Assembly (NCBI GenBank): GCA_022843745.1
Contig: JALHNB010000005.1
Coordinates: forward strand, 139,154-203,153
Direction: 5' to 3'
DNA length: 64,000 nt
DNA from: Anaerolineae bacterium
GTDB taxonomy: Bacteria > Chloroflexota > Anaerolineae > Aggregatilineales > Phototrophicaceae
The notes under the pieces are model-generated. The model worked only from the letters and a program-made list of their open reading frames with translations, searched no databases and had not been told where the DNA came from. This document shows positions 1-7,654 of this stretch, in pieces (positions within the stretch are counted from its first letter, which is position 1; each line of letters opens with the position of its first letter). Made by a program: the position numbers and the translations under genes.

Positions 1-554
1 TCGTTGAGCCTAAATGGGGCGAAAATCCAGTTGAAGGCATTGGTATCCTTTCGCGCCTCCCGGTGATCGACCATCAACGTCTGGAACTGCCAGAGGGCGA
101 ACGCATTGCACAGTCGATTCGGGTTGAAATAGACGGTCAAACTGTCGATATTGCCAATACCCATCTCCATCATCGCCCAGAAAAAGACGAAGTTATCCGC
201 CTCCCACAGATGGAAACGCTGCTCAGGTGGATGTTTGGGCAAGAGAATCGGCGCTGGATACTCACAGGGGATATGAACGCTGCACCAACCACAAGTACGA
301 TTCAGCTCACAAAAAAGCGGCTGGCTTCAACTTATGAGGTGGTGCATGGGCGCGAACCCATAACAACATTCCCCACGCCGCTGGTGACAGGTGGATATAC
401 TGGCTCGTCAATTGCGATTGATTATATTTTTTTCGACCCGTCATTTTTGCGCGTCAAGGCTGCTCAGGTGATCGCGAATAAGGCGCATCCAGATGATAAC
501 CAACTCTATCCTTCCGATCATTATGGCCTGATGGCGGAGATCGAAATCATTTAA
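1..554 (+). CDS. Endonuclease/exonuclease/phosphatase family protein, 3' part
   Basis: The reading frame is open from base 3, so the gene begins outside the window and only its C-terminal ~183 residues are seen. The visible part has the EEP (DNase I/exonuclease III-like) hallmarks in order: GIGILSR, then ANTHLHH, then a TGDMNA motif with the catalytic Asp-x-Asn, then IDYIFFD, and the terminal SDHYGLMAEI motif whose Asp-His pair is part of the active site. The family cleaves phosphodiester bonds in nucleic acids, sugar phosphates or phosphoinositides with a divalent metal; the substrate here cannot be told. The stop codon lies inside a four-unit 33-bp tandem repeat. The next gene, lspA, follows after about 180 bases. 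Confidence 0.85.
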   Translation, partial: VEPKWGENPVEGIGILSRLPVIDHQRLELPEGERIAQSIRVEIDGQTVDIANTHLHHRPEKDEVIRLPQMETLLRWMFGQENRRWILTGDMNAAPTTSTIQLTKKRLASTYEVVHGREPITTFPTPLVTGGYTGSSIAIDYIFFDPSFLRVKAAQVIANKAHPDDNQLYPSDHYGLMAEIEII

Positions 555-668
555 CCAGGCGTTATAGCAGAGATCGCGATTATTGAAACAGACTTGATGG
601 CGGAGATCGAAATTATTTAAATAGCCCTGCTGACCGAGATTAAGATCGCTTAAATAGGCCAGTTGCCG
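537..668 (+). repeat. Four 33-bp tandem units spanning the stop of the EEP gene
   Basis: Units begin at 537, 570, 603 and 636, exactly 33 bases apart, each opening with GAGATCG or GAGATT. The first unit holds the gene's own last codons (Glu-Ile-Glu-Ile-Ile-stop). The later units repeat this in the same reading frame with substitutions, so three of the four carry an in-frame TAA at the same place. The part before the repeat (GATGGCG) also recurs at the end of unit 2. The units have diverged, so this is not an assembly artefact. Confidence 0.85.
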
Positions 669-732
669 CTGGTCACATAGTCAAACGGATTATACAATCG
701 AAGAGTAAAGCGATTGTGTATTGGAGCAGTTC

Positions 733-1281
733 ATGAGTCGGGCAGGACGCAATTGGTTGATCTTACTTTTCATCATTGCAGCGGTGCTGATTGTCGATCA
801 GGCCACGAAGCGTATTGTCATGGATTCGATGCTCGTTGGCGAATCGCGCCAGCCAATCCCCGCACTTGTGCCATACTTTCAGATCACACGCAGCGAAAAT
901 ATGGGCGCGGCGTTTGGCTTTCTGCCACAAGGCGGTGATGTCTTTTTGATTATCGCAGTCGTTGTCGTCAGCGCGATGATTTATTTCTACCCACGTATCC
1001 CCGTGACTGCGAAGCTGGCACAAGTTGCTATCGGGCTGATTTGCGGCGGTGCGCTTGGTAACGCGCTGGATCGCCTGCAACATGGGTCGGTGGTGGATTT
1101 TATCCATTACCAAATTCCGGGTTTCCTCTCCAACGTATCGAATCTCGCTGACCATGCAATTGTCTTAGGTGTGTTTTTGATTTTTATTGATAGCTGGCTG
1201 GCAGAACGTGCGAAAAAACGCGCGGATTCTTTGGCTTTGCACACCAGCGATGAAAGCGCGGATTCGCGTTTCTCCGATTGA
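733..1281 (+). CDS. lspA: Lipoprotein signal peptidase (signal peptidase II)
   Basis: Inner-membrane aspartic protease that removes the signal peptide from diacylglyceryl-modified prolipoproteins. The 182-residue length and four hydrophobic segments fit the family. Conserved motifs are visible: DQATK in the first periplasmic stretch, NMGAAFG, GNALDR with the first catalytic Asp, and NLADHAI with the second. I chose the ATG at 733 because GGAG sits about 7 bases upstream; a TTG at 721 would add four residues. The C-terminal tail after the last membrane helix is charged. The gene is followed 12 bases later by a lipoprotein gene whose product would be a substrate. Confidence 0.95.
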   Translation: MSRAGRNWLILLFIIAAVLIVDQATKRIVMDSMLVGESRQPIPALVPYFQITRSENMGAAFGFLPQGGDVFLIIAVVVVSAMIYFYPRIPVTAKLAQVAIGLICGGALGNALDRLQHGSVVDFIHYQIPGFLSNVSNLADHAIVLGVFLIFIDSWLAERAKKRADSLALHTSDESADSRFSD

Positions 1282-1293
1282 AAGGATGAATTG

Positions 1294-1857
1294 ATGATGA
1301 AAAAATTATTCTGGCTGACAGGTGTCGTATTATTGTTAGTAGCCGGATGTACATTAGGATCAACCGCGCCGACAGGAGATACCTCCAATGATCCCAGCGC
1401 GGCGCAGCAGCTTTTGCCCAATCTTGCCGGCTATAATCGTACTAATGCCGAGAGTTTGACCAGCGCGGTGAGCAGCATCAGCGGCGGCGCAGCACTGATT
1501 AGCGGGAATCCATTGTTGGCGGCTGTTATCGCCCGCATCGATACGATGATGCAGTGCTACCAGAACGTGGGCGCGGTGGCGGCCTCGGTTTATACCCAGG
1601 TAGACCTCGGTCAGGTTCTGGCGGGACAGATGCCCAAACTCGGCGCAGTGGCTGTGATTAATCAGGATCGCCTGAGCCGCAATTTCCTCAGTTGCATTGT
1701 TGGTGGCGCTGGCGCATCGGCGCAGGCCGTGTCCATTGAGCCGTGCCTCGGTTCTGGCGAGAAGGTGATTAACAACGAGACCATTACCTATATCTACGGC
1801 GGAACTGATCCGAGCTTCTGCGTCAGCGTTGACCAGCATTTTAATGCGCTGCGATAG
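1294..1857 (+). CDS. Predicted lipoprotein of unknown function
   Basis: A hydrophobic signal sequence of about 17 residues ends in the lipobox VAGC, so the mature protein should be anchored through its Cys after processing by the LspA encoded just upstream. The rest (about 165 residues) is Ala/Ser/Gly-rich with three further Cys (QCYQ, SCIV, EPCL) and a late FCVS; no known domain was recognised. The ATG at 1294 is preceded by AAAGGA at 7 bases spacing; a TTG at 1291 and an ATG at 1297 are alternatives. It likely forms an operon with lspA. The stop codon lies within a 13-bp tandem duplication. Confidence 0.75.
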   Translation: MMKKLFWLTGVVLLLVAGCTLGSTAPTGDTSNDPSAAQQLLPNLAGYNRTNAESLTSAVSSISGGAALISGNPLLAAVIARIDTMMQCYQNVGAVAASVYTQVDLGQVLAGQMPKLGAVAVINQDRLSRNFLSCIVGGAGASAQAVSIEPCLGSGEKVINNETITYIYGGTDPSFCVSVDQHFNALR

Positions 1858-1873
1858 CAAGCTGCGGTAGCAA
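1848..1873 (+). repeat. 13-bp tandem duplication over the lipoprotein stop codon
   Basis: GCTGCGATAGCAA (1848-1860) is followed directly by GCTGCGGTAGCAA (1861-1873), one mismatch. The unit contains the gene's TAG stop. It is the shortest member of the gene-end duplications seen in this window. Confidence 0.7.
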
Positions 1874-1970
1874 ATTGGCGCATTTTTCATAATTTTGGGT
1901 TTTCGCAGCCACACAGCGAAACTGGGAATGCTATAATAGAAAATCTAGGCTTTGGTTTGGAGTTCCAGGT

Positions 1971-3728
1971 ATGTTAAATACGAACAACAGCCCGATTGAC
2001 GCTATTCACGGCATCCGGGCGCTGGTGAAAGAAGTCGATCTCGCACTGCGGAAGCAGCAGGAAATTTTACAATTGCGCGGCATGAGCCTGCCACCCGGTA
2101 CGACTCGTTCGTTGAGCAGCATCATCGAAGACCTGAATAAGATTGAATCGCGGCTGGCGGACGAGACGACGGAACTTAGCCAGCTTCGCGCATTGGCGGG
2201 AACATCTGATCAACTTGGTTCATCGCTTGATCTCGACACGGTGCTGGCTGAGGCGATGGATAATGTTATCAATCTGACCGGGGCTGAACGTGGCTATATT
2301 GCTTTGACCAATCCTTTTTCAGATGAATTGGACTTTCGCGTTGCCCGCGACCCCGATCAGCAGGATAAACAGGGGCGCGTCACCTTCCAGGGCAGCCGCA
2401 CGATCCTGGGCGAAGTGTTGGAAACTGGAAAAGCGCTGCTCACTGATAATGCTTACAATGACCCCCGTATGCAGGATAACGCCACCGTAGCACGTCTGGC
2501 ACTGCGTTCTGTAGTCTGTGTGCCGCTCAAGCTTAAGGATCGGGTGATTGGCGCTGTCTATGTTGATAATCGTCTGCGTGCCGGGATTTTTACACAGCGT
2601 GAAGCCAATCTTCTGGCGGCTTTTGGCAATCAGGCATCCATTGCCATCGAAAATGCGCGTCTTTATACGCGCGTCCAGACGAGCATTGCCGCGATCACCG
2701 AATTAAAAGAAATGATGGACAGCGTATTTGCTTCCATTGGCAGCGGCGTGATTACGACCAATGCGGAAGACCTCGTGACAACCTATAATCGTGCCGCCTC
2801 GCAAATTTTGTCATATGAAGCGGAACAGGCACTCGGTCAACGCCTGAAGGCCGTGATGCCCAAGATTAACATTGATGTCGAAACCCATCTGCACAGTGTC
2901 CGCCAGCAAAATCAGGCCAGCACTGTCGAAGCCGAACTGGATAACCCCGGTCATGAGCGCATCGCTTTAAGCATGAAACTCAGCCCTCTGAAGGATGCCG
3001 ATCAAGGGACGCAGGGTGTCGCGATTGTGTTAGATGACCTGACCGAACAGCGCAAGGATGAACGCACCCTGAATGTTATGACCACCTATCTGACACCCGA
3101 AATGGTCAAAAACATCCAGCAGATTTCAACGTTGGCGCTGGGTGGTGAACGGCGTGAGATAACGTGCATCTTCGTGGATGTCCGCCCCATTTCGACCTTC
3201 CCGCCCGGTCTCAATCCCAAGCAGCTTATGGAGATGCTCAATCTTTATCTCACTGTAGCCACCGAATGTATCCTGTCCTCCAACGGAATTATCGACAAAT
3301 ACATGGGGCATGAGGTGATGGGGTTGTTTAATTCGCAGTTAAACCCACAAAGCAGCCACGCCCAATTTGCCGTCGAATCTGCTTTAAATATGCGCGACTC
3401 GTTTCTCAAATTGTATGAACAATTGGGAATTAATCCTGATCCGCATTATTATCGTGCAGGTATTCATACAGGTATTGCAACTCTGGGAAATGCTGGCAGC
3501 TTGAGCCGACGTGACTTCACCGCGATTGGGGATAGTGTTAATCTCTCCAAGCGCCTTGAAGAAAATGCGGTTGCCGGCCAGATCATCATCAGCGAAGATG
3601 TGGTTGAGCATATGCAGGCCAGCGTTGGTGATGAATTATTTAAGAATATCCAGTTTCTGGAACGCGATGCCATTCAAGTCAAGGGACGCCAGCAGCGCAC
3701 CCGTATTTACGAGGTCTTCCGACAGTAA
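1971..3728 (+). CDS. GAF-PAS-class III cyclase protein, C2-like (metal Asp lost)
   Basis: A 585-residue soluble signalling protein. Residues ~10-75 form a helical/coiled-coil lead, ~75-230 a GAF domain (from SSLDLDTVLAEAMD, with AERGYIAL and IAIENARLY), ~245-370 a PAS-like domain (SVFASIGSGVITTN), and ~385-585 a class III nucleotide cyclase domain. In the cyclase the first metal Asp is present (D403 in FVDVR), but the second is replaced by His (H447 in DKYMGHEV), and the loop after D403 has lost the usual GFT. The other half-site is intact: K443, T517, N524 and R528. Alone as a homodimer it should therefore lack proper metal binding. It overlaps the next cyclase gene by one base, which supports co-translation and pairing with it. 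Confidence 0.9.
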   Translation: MLNTNNSPIDAIHGIRALVKEVDLALRKQQEILQLRGMSLPPGTTRSLSSIIEDLNKIESRLADETTELSQLRALAGTSDQLGSSLDLDTVLAEAMDNVINLTGAERGYIALTNPFSDELDFRVARDPDQQDKQGRVTFQGSRTILGEVLETGKALLTDNAYNDPRMQDNATVARLALRSVVCVPLKLKDRVIGAVYVDNRLRAGIFTQREANLLAAFGNQASIAIENARLYTRVQTSIAAITELKEMMDSVFASIGSGVITTNAEDLVTTYNRAASQILSYEAEQALGQRLKAVMPKINIDVETHLHSVRQQNQASTVEAELDNPGHERIALSMKLSPLKDADQGTQGVAIVLDDLTEQRKDERTLNVMTTYLTPEMVKNIQQISTLALGGERREITCIFVDVRPISTFPPGLNPKQLMEMLNLYLTVATECILSSNGIIDKYMGHEVMGLFNSQLNPQSSHAQFAVESALNMRDSFLKLYEQLGINPDPHYYRAGIHTGIATLGNAGSLSRRDFTAIGDSVNLSKRLEENAVAGQIIISEDVVEHMQASVGDELFKNIQFLERDAIQVKGRQQRTRIYEVFRQ

Positions 3729-5503
3729 TGTTTGACGATACTTCAAAAATCAACACTGAAAGCTCGACGAATGAGTTGGTGCGGCAGTTGTCGCAGCGCG
3801 TCACGGAACTGATTCAGCTTTTGCGGGCGCAGCAAGAGGTTTTGCTACAGCGCGGTATGAGTTTGCCGCCTGTCGCCAATGAGCGCCTCAAAGAACTCAA
3901 GCAGCAGGTTGAAGGCTTTTCAACACTTATGCTTGACCAGCAGATGACCCTGCGCCATTTGCGGGCTGTGGCCGAGACAACCTCGATTGTCAATTCGTCG
4001 TTAGAGCCGGACGAAGTTTTGAAACAGGTTATGGACACCGTGATCCGCCTCGCCGGGGCTGAACGCGGTTTCATCATGCTCAAGAATCGCACGACGGGTG
4101 AACTCGAATTTACCGTTGCGCGTGGCATTGACCAGGAACAGCTTACGCGCGATTCGTTCACCATCAGCAGCACGATTGTCAACAAAGTCGCTGAGTCGGG
4201 TGAGCCGGAATTGACGAATAACGCCAGCGATGACCCCCGTTATAAAAGCAATCAAAGCGTCATCGGTTTTGCCCTGCGCAGCATTATCGCTGTGCCGTTG
4301 AAAGTGCGCGGCGATGTGATCGGCGTTGTATATTGCGATAATCGCTTTCTGGCAGGAGTTTTTAAACAATCTGACCTGGAACTGCTGGCGGCTTTTGCGA
4401 CCCAGGCGGGTGTTGCCATCGAAAACGCGCGTTTGTTCGAATCGGCGCGGGCGCGGCTGGCTGAGGTCAAAGAAACCAGCGATCTCATTTCCAATATTTT
4501 TGAATCCATTGCCAGCGGTATTATCACGACAGACCGTGACAGTATCATCAACACCTGTAACGCCGCTGCGGGGACAATTATCGGTGCCTATGCCGATGAA
4601 GTGGTCGGTAAATCACTCTACGATGTTCTTCCATCCAGTCTCAACGGCGATTTTCAGGAACGGCTGGAAAAAGTACGCGAAACAGGTTCGCAGGAATTGA
4701 TTAAAGCCGAGCCAGTGCTGGATAGCCTGGGGGCGCGGGTCTGGAATTTGATTATCAGCCCGCTGCGCGATTATAACGGCAATACGCAGGGTGTGGCGAT
4801 TGTGCTGGATGACCTCACCGAGATCAAGCGGCGTGAAGCACAGTTAGCTGGCGTAAAACCCTATCTGCCCTCGGCGCTGGTCGATAATATCCTCAATATT
4901 GATGTTTCCGGCCAGGAACGTTTCATCAGCACCCTGTCTGCGGATGTGCGCGGCTTTACGTCATTCAGCGAACGTCTGGAACCGGAAGAGTTGATGGAGA
5001 TCATCAATAAATATCTGAGCCTTTCCAGCGATGCGATCAATCTTTACGAGGGTGTGGTCGATAAATATATGGGCGATGCGGTGGTTGGGCTTTTCAACAC
5101 CCAGTTAAACCCGCAGGAAGATCATGCGGTCCGCGCTGTCCGTGCCGCGATGAGTATGCGCTATGATCTGTTCGCGCTGCACGAAATTTTGCCGGAAGAC
5201 CAGCGCTTATTTTATGGCATCGGTATCCATTCCGGTCCAGCGGTACTGGGGAATGTCGGCAGCAAACAGCGTCAGGAGTTCGCCGCAATTGGCGATGCGA
5301 TGGATTTGAGCAAACTTTTGCAGGAAAATGCGAAAGGCGGCGAAATCATCATCAGCGAGGCCACCTACGAACTCGTGAGCAATCAGTTCGAATGTGAACC
5401 CTACACACCGACCAAACTCAAGGGTCGCACAGATTTGACGTTGGCCTACAAGGTGCTGAAACGCAAAAAGCTTACCGGAGCGATTTCGCTGGATGATTTT
5501 TAG
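3728..5503 (+). CDS. GAF-PAS-class III cyclase protein, C1-like (metal site intact)
   Basis: A 591-residue paralogue of the preceding protein with the same order: helical lead with RGMSLPP near residue 40, GAF (~80-235), PAS (~250-370), cyclase (~385-580). Here both metal-binding Asp are present (D406 in ADVRGFT, D450 in DKYMGDAV). The partner half-site is destroyed: the base-recognition Thr is Ala (A519), the transition-state Asn is Asp (D526) and the Arg is Leu (L530). This is the mirror image of the damage in the upstream protein. A composite site using these two Asp plus K443/T517/N524/R528 of the neighbour would be complete. The Lys/Thr pair suggests ATP as substrate in the class IIIb manner; that is inference. 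The gene ends against a 32-bp direct repeat. Confidence 0.9.
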   Translation: MFDDTSKINTESSTNELVRQLSQRVTELIQLLRAQQEVLLQRGMSLPPVANERLKELKQQVEGFSTLMLDQQMTLRHLRAVAETTSIVNSSLEPDEVLKQVMDTVIRLAGAERGFIMLKNRTTGELEFTVARGIDQEQLTRDSFTISSTIVNKVAESGEPELTNNASDDPRYKSNQSVIGFALRSIIAVPLKVRGDVIGVVYCDNRFLAGVFKQSDLELLAAFATQAGVAIENARLFESARARLAEVKETSDLISNIFESIASGIITTDRDSIINTCNAAAGTIIGAYADEVVGKSLYDVLPSSLNGDFQERLEKVRETGSQELIKAEPVLDSLGARVWNLIISPLRDYNGNTQGVAIVLDDLTEIKRREAQLAGVKPYLPSALVDNILNIDVSGQERFISTLSADVRGFTSFSERLEPEELMEIINKYLSLSSDAINLYEGVVDKYMGDAVVGLFNTQLNPQEDHAVRAVRAAMSMRYDLFALHEILPEDQRLFYGIGIHSGPAVLGNVGSKQRQEFAAIGDAMDLSKLLQENAKGGEIIISEATYELVSNQFECEPYTPTKLKGRTDLTLAYKVLKRKKLTGAISLDDF

Positions 5504-5567
5504 AGCGTATTCAGGAGCGCGTTGCAATCTGCTTCTAGAGCGTATTCAGGAGCGCGTTGCAATCTGC
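5501..5567. repeat. Identical 32-bp direct repeat between convergent gene ends
   Basis: TAGAGCGTATTCAGGAGCGC continues to a 32-base unit at 5501-5532 and recurs without mismatch at 5536-5567, period 35. The right copy is the 3' end of the minus-strand GntR gene. The left copy lies beyond that gene's stop and also supplies the TAG stop (5501-5503) of the plus-strand cyclase gene. Confidence 0.9.
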
Positions 5568-6185
5568 GGAGATGATATTGACCAGAATTTCTCGCGCCTG
5601 ATTTTCGTCACGGGTCTCGATAGCATTTAACAGCGTCTCATAATCTGCCATCTGTGTACGCCGCTGCTGAAAAGTGCGTGGAGCGCGTACCTGTCGAACA
5701 CTATTTTCTAATAAACGCACCTGATTCAAAACGCTGTTCAAAAGCGCGGCTGTTTGCGCCTTGCCTGCTATTCGCCCAATCGTTTCATGAAAAGTCAGTA
5801 AAGATTCAATCGCCCCCAGGGGATTTCGGGCTTCAGTCTGGCTGCGGGCTTCGTCGATCAGATCGCGCAGTTCGTCGAGATCATCATTGTTGATGACACC
5901 TATTGCCCAATTGAGCGCCAATTCTTCCAGCGTTGCCCACAGCGTATAGAGTTCTGCGGCTTCATCGGCTGTATAAGTGCGCACATAAACGCCGCGCCGC
6001 GCCCATTTAACAACCAACCCCTCTTGCTCCAAAATGCGAAGCGCGTCACGAACGGTATTCTGGCTGACATTCATCTCGTGCGCCAATGTGAGTTCGATCA
6101 GCCGTTCGCCAATGATATGCCCCCCGTTAAAGATTGATTCACGCAGGGCGGCGGCAACATTTTCGGCCAGGGTGCTGTGCGGCAT
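5535..6185 (-). CDS. GntR-family transcriptional regulator, FCD subfamily
   Basis: A 216-residue DNA-binding regulator. Residues ~1-70 form the winged helix typical of GntR proteins (VAAALRESIFNG then GERLIELTLAHEMNVSQNTVRDALRILEQEGLV). Residues ~80-210 form an all-helical FCD ligand-binding domain, with acidic and His positions (ELYTLWATLEELAL, LLTFHETIGR) of the kind that bind a metal and a carboxylate ligand. Such proteins repress catabolic genes until a sugar acid or organic acid binds; no obvious target operon is adjacent. The last 32 bases of the gene are duplicated beyond its stop. Confidence 0.9.
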   Translation of the reverse strand: MPHSTLAENVAAALRESIFNGGHIIGERLIELTLAHEMNVSQNTVRDALRILEQEGLVVKWARRGVYVRTYTADEAAELYTLWATLEELALNWAIGVINNDDLDELRDLIDEARSQTEARNPLGAIESLLTFHETIGRIAGKAQTAALLNSVLNQVRLLENSVRQVRAPRTFQQRRTQMADYETLLNAIETRDENQAREILVNIISADCNALLNTL

Positions 6186-6460
6186 AGAATCCTACGAAAA
6201 GTATTTTTAGATAATTTGATTATAGTTCGATCAGTTTTTTTGTGGAGATCAGCTATTGCTTCAAAAATTAGTGAAATTTTTATCGAACCACCAATGTATG
6301 GCAAATGAAAGGTGTTTTGGGTACATTTAAAGGCAGTGAAAGCAATCGAAATCTGAAGCATTAAGACGCAAGCAATTTTAAAAATTCGCCGCACTATAAC
6401 GCTGATGACGATTTTAATAATTTAAACTTGATTTTGTATGCAAAGGTTAAAAGAAATACT
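6186..6460. other. AT-rich intergenic region upstream of the GntR gene
   Basis: This 275-base stretch separates the minus-strand regulator from a small plus-strand gene and must hold both promoters. It is clearly more AT-rich than its surroundings. I see no convincing longer gene, hairpin or repeat in it. Confidence 0.5.
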
Positions 6461-6652
6461 ATGAATGCGTATTGCAAACATTGCCGCTCCGAACATGCCG
6501 CCTGGTCCCGCTTGAATGATGGCTATATTTGCGGGTTGTGTGGCAAGCGAGATCGTGATATTCAGTTAAGACCCGTTGGCAGCGGCGAATCGGTTAGCCG
6601 TCCCCACGCTGTCGCGCACCCCGTTCGTCGGCAGCGCACTGTACGAGCCTAA
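6461..6652 (+). CDS. Small zinc-ribbon-like protein
   Basis: A 63-residue protein with two Cys-x-x-Cys knuckles, CKHC at residues 5-8 and CGLC at about 25-28, separated by 16 residues with an aromatic-rich linker, as in a rubredoxin-type or treble-clef zinc ribbon. The C-terminal half is basic (RPHAVAHPVRRQRTVRA) and could contact nucleic acid. The ATG at 6461 is the start closest to the first knuckle; the upstream sequence is A-rich with only a weak ribosome binding site. Function unknown; the paired knuckles argue that the frame is real. Confidence 0.55.
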   Translation: MNAYCKHCRSEHAAWSRLNDGYICGLCGKRDRDIQLRPVGSGESVSRPHAVAHPVRRQRTVRA

Positions 6653-6674
6653 ATCTTCACATTCTCTAAAACAA

Positions 6675-6702
6675 AACCGCGCAGGGTATCATTTGCGCGG
6701 TT
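6675..6702 (-). terminator. Rho-independent terminator of the small membrane protein gene
   Basis: The minus strand reads AACCGCGCA, a 10-base loop, then TGCGCGGTT followed by TTTGTTTTAG: a perfect 9-bp GC-rich stem with a T-rich tail. It overlaps the last bases of the gene, whose TAA sits in the first stem arm. Confidence 0.8.
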
Positions 6703-7147
6703 ACTGTAGTGATTGTGCTCCCACTACGCCAAGTAATACGGCAGTCGTGAGCAGCACACTCCAACCTAACGCGCCAAGCGCCATCCAGATAAAAAGACGG
6801 CGCGGCGCGGCATTGGACGATAAACCTAAAACTGCGCCAATTTGTGCACCAACGGTCATCGGTGCGAGCAAACCCAATCCGATAGTGCCATAGCGCGACC
6901 ACACTCGCCGGATCAGTCCGGGCTTTTCTGTTTGGCTACCCCAACGCCGTGTTACCCAGCCGCGCAGCCGTTCTCCTGGCATCAATACCAGAGCGACCCC
7001 GCAGATATAACTCAACGTTGTCGTGAAGATGACGACGACTGGTGACAACCCCAGCGCTAACCCGGCTGGAATGGCAGGCCAGAAGGTGAAAAACGCTACC
7101 GCGAAGATGCTCAGGATTTTCGGCAGCGCGATAAAAATCTCGTCCAT
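6701..7147 (-). CDS. Small integral membrane protein, COG2426/small multidrug export-like
   Basis: 148 residues with about four hydrophobic helices: two in the first 60 residues (ILSIFAVAFFTFWPAIPAGLAL, VVVIFTTTLSYICGVALVLM) and two at the end. They are separated by a positively charged loop (GWVTRRWG, LIRRVWSRYG). The pattern, including RYGTIGLGLLAPMTVGAQIG with its mid-membrane Pro and Gly, resembles the COG2426 / small multidrug exporter group distantly related to DedA. No substrate can be named. A strong terminator overlaps the gene end. Confidence 0.55.
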   Translation of the reverse strand: MDEIFIALPKILSIFAVAFFTFWPAIPAGLALGLSPVVVIFTTTLSYICGVALVLMPGERLRGWVTRRWGSQTEKPGLIRRVWSRYGTIGLGLLAPMTVGAQIGAVLGLSSNAAPRRLFIWMALGALGWSVLLTTAVLLGVVGAQSLQ

Positions 7148-7275
7148 AGTTGATCCTTATACACGGCGGGATTGAATAATCCTTCATGATACAAGAATCA
7201 TGTTTCGAATTGAACCGGAAGTCACTACGGATCGGTATTTACTGTAATGCGTACTGATCGCGAGAGTCAGCGCCT

Positions 7276-7509
7276 CTAAATATCCGATTCGCGGAGAATC
7301 GTCTGCGGACAGGGTTGATGTGCTGGTCGGGTGAACTGTTGACGCACCCGGTAGACGACACTGTTCAGCAGAGTTTTTATGATTGCGACTATTTTTATTT
7401 GCCGGTCTGCCATGACCTGGTTCGCGAGACGATCATTCGCCCGTTCACGTATTAAATCCTGATGACGCTGAAGATGATTCTGAAAATTCATCGGACTCAT
7501 ACCCATCAT
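7276..7509 (-). CDS. Small hypothetical protein
   Basis: 77 residues, basic, starting MMGMSPMNFQNHLQRHQDLI, mostly predicted helical with a weakly hydrophobic middle (IKIVAIIKTLLNSVVY). The minus strand has AAGGGACAGAAC directly before the ATG, a good ribosome binding site, which is the main reason to keep it. No family recognised. It is divergent from the ArsR-type regulator gene, sharing its upstream region. Confidence 0.45.
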   Translation of the reverse strand: MMGMSPMNFQNHLQRHQDLIRERANDRLANQVMADRQIKIVAIIKTLLNSVVYRVRQQFTRPAHQPCPQTILRESDI

Positions 7510-7654
7510 GTTCTGTCCCTTCGCTCTAGCTTACGGATTTCAGTGTATGGTGGGTGGTTTCGAAAATGAACTGATTTAGTTTTTTCTAAAATGATCGCCT
7601 GAGAACCGATATTCGATATATGATAATCTCAGAAGAAGCGTAAGGACGTTTGCG

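Noticed and set aside
763..1155. Antisense open frame within lspA
   Set aside because: Shadow of a well-supported gene; no ribosome binding site or family similarity.
1971..3728. Calling the first cyclase simply a pseudogene
   Set aside because: The frame is full length, the GAF and PAS domains are intact, and the base-recognition half-site is conserved, which points to selection rather than decay.
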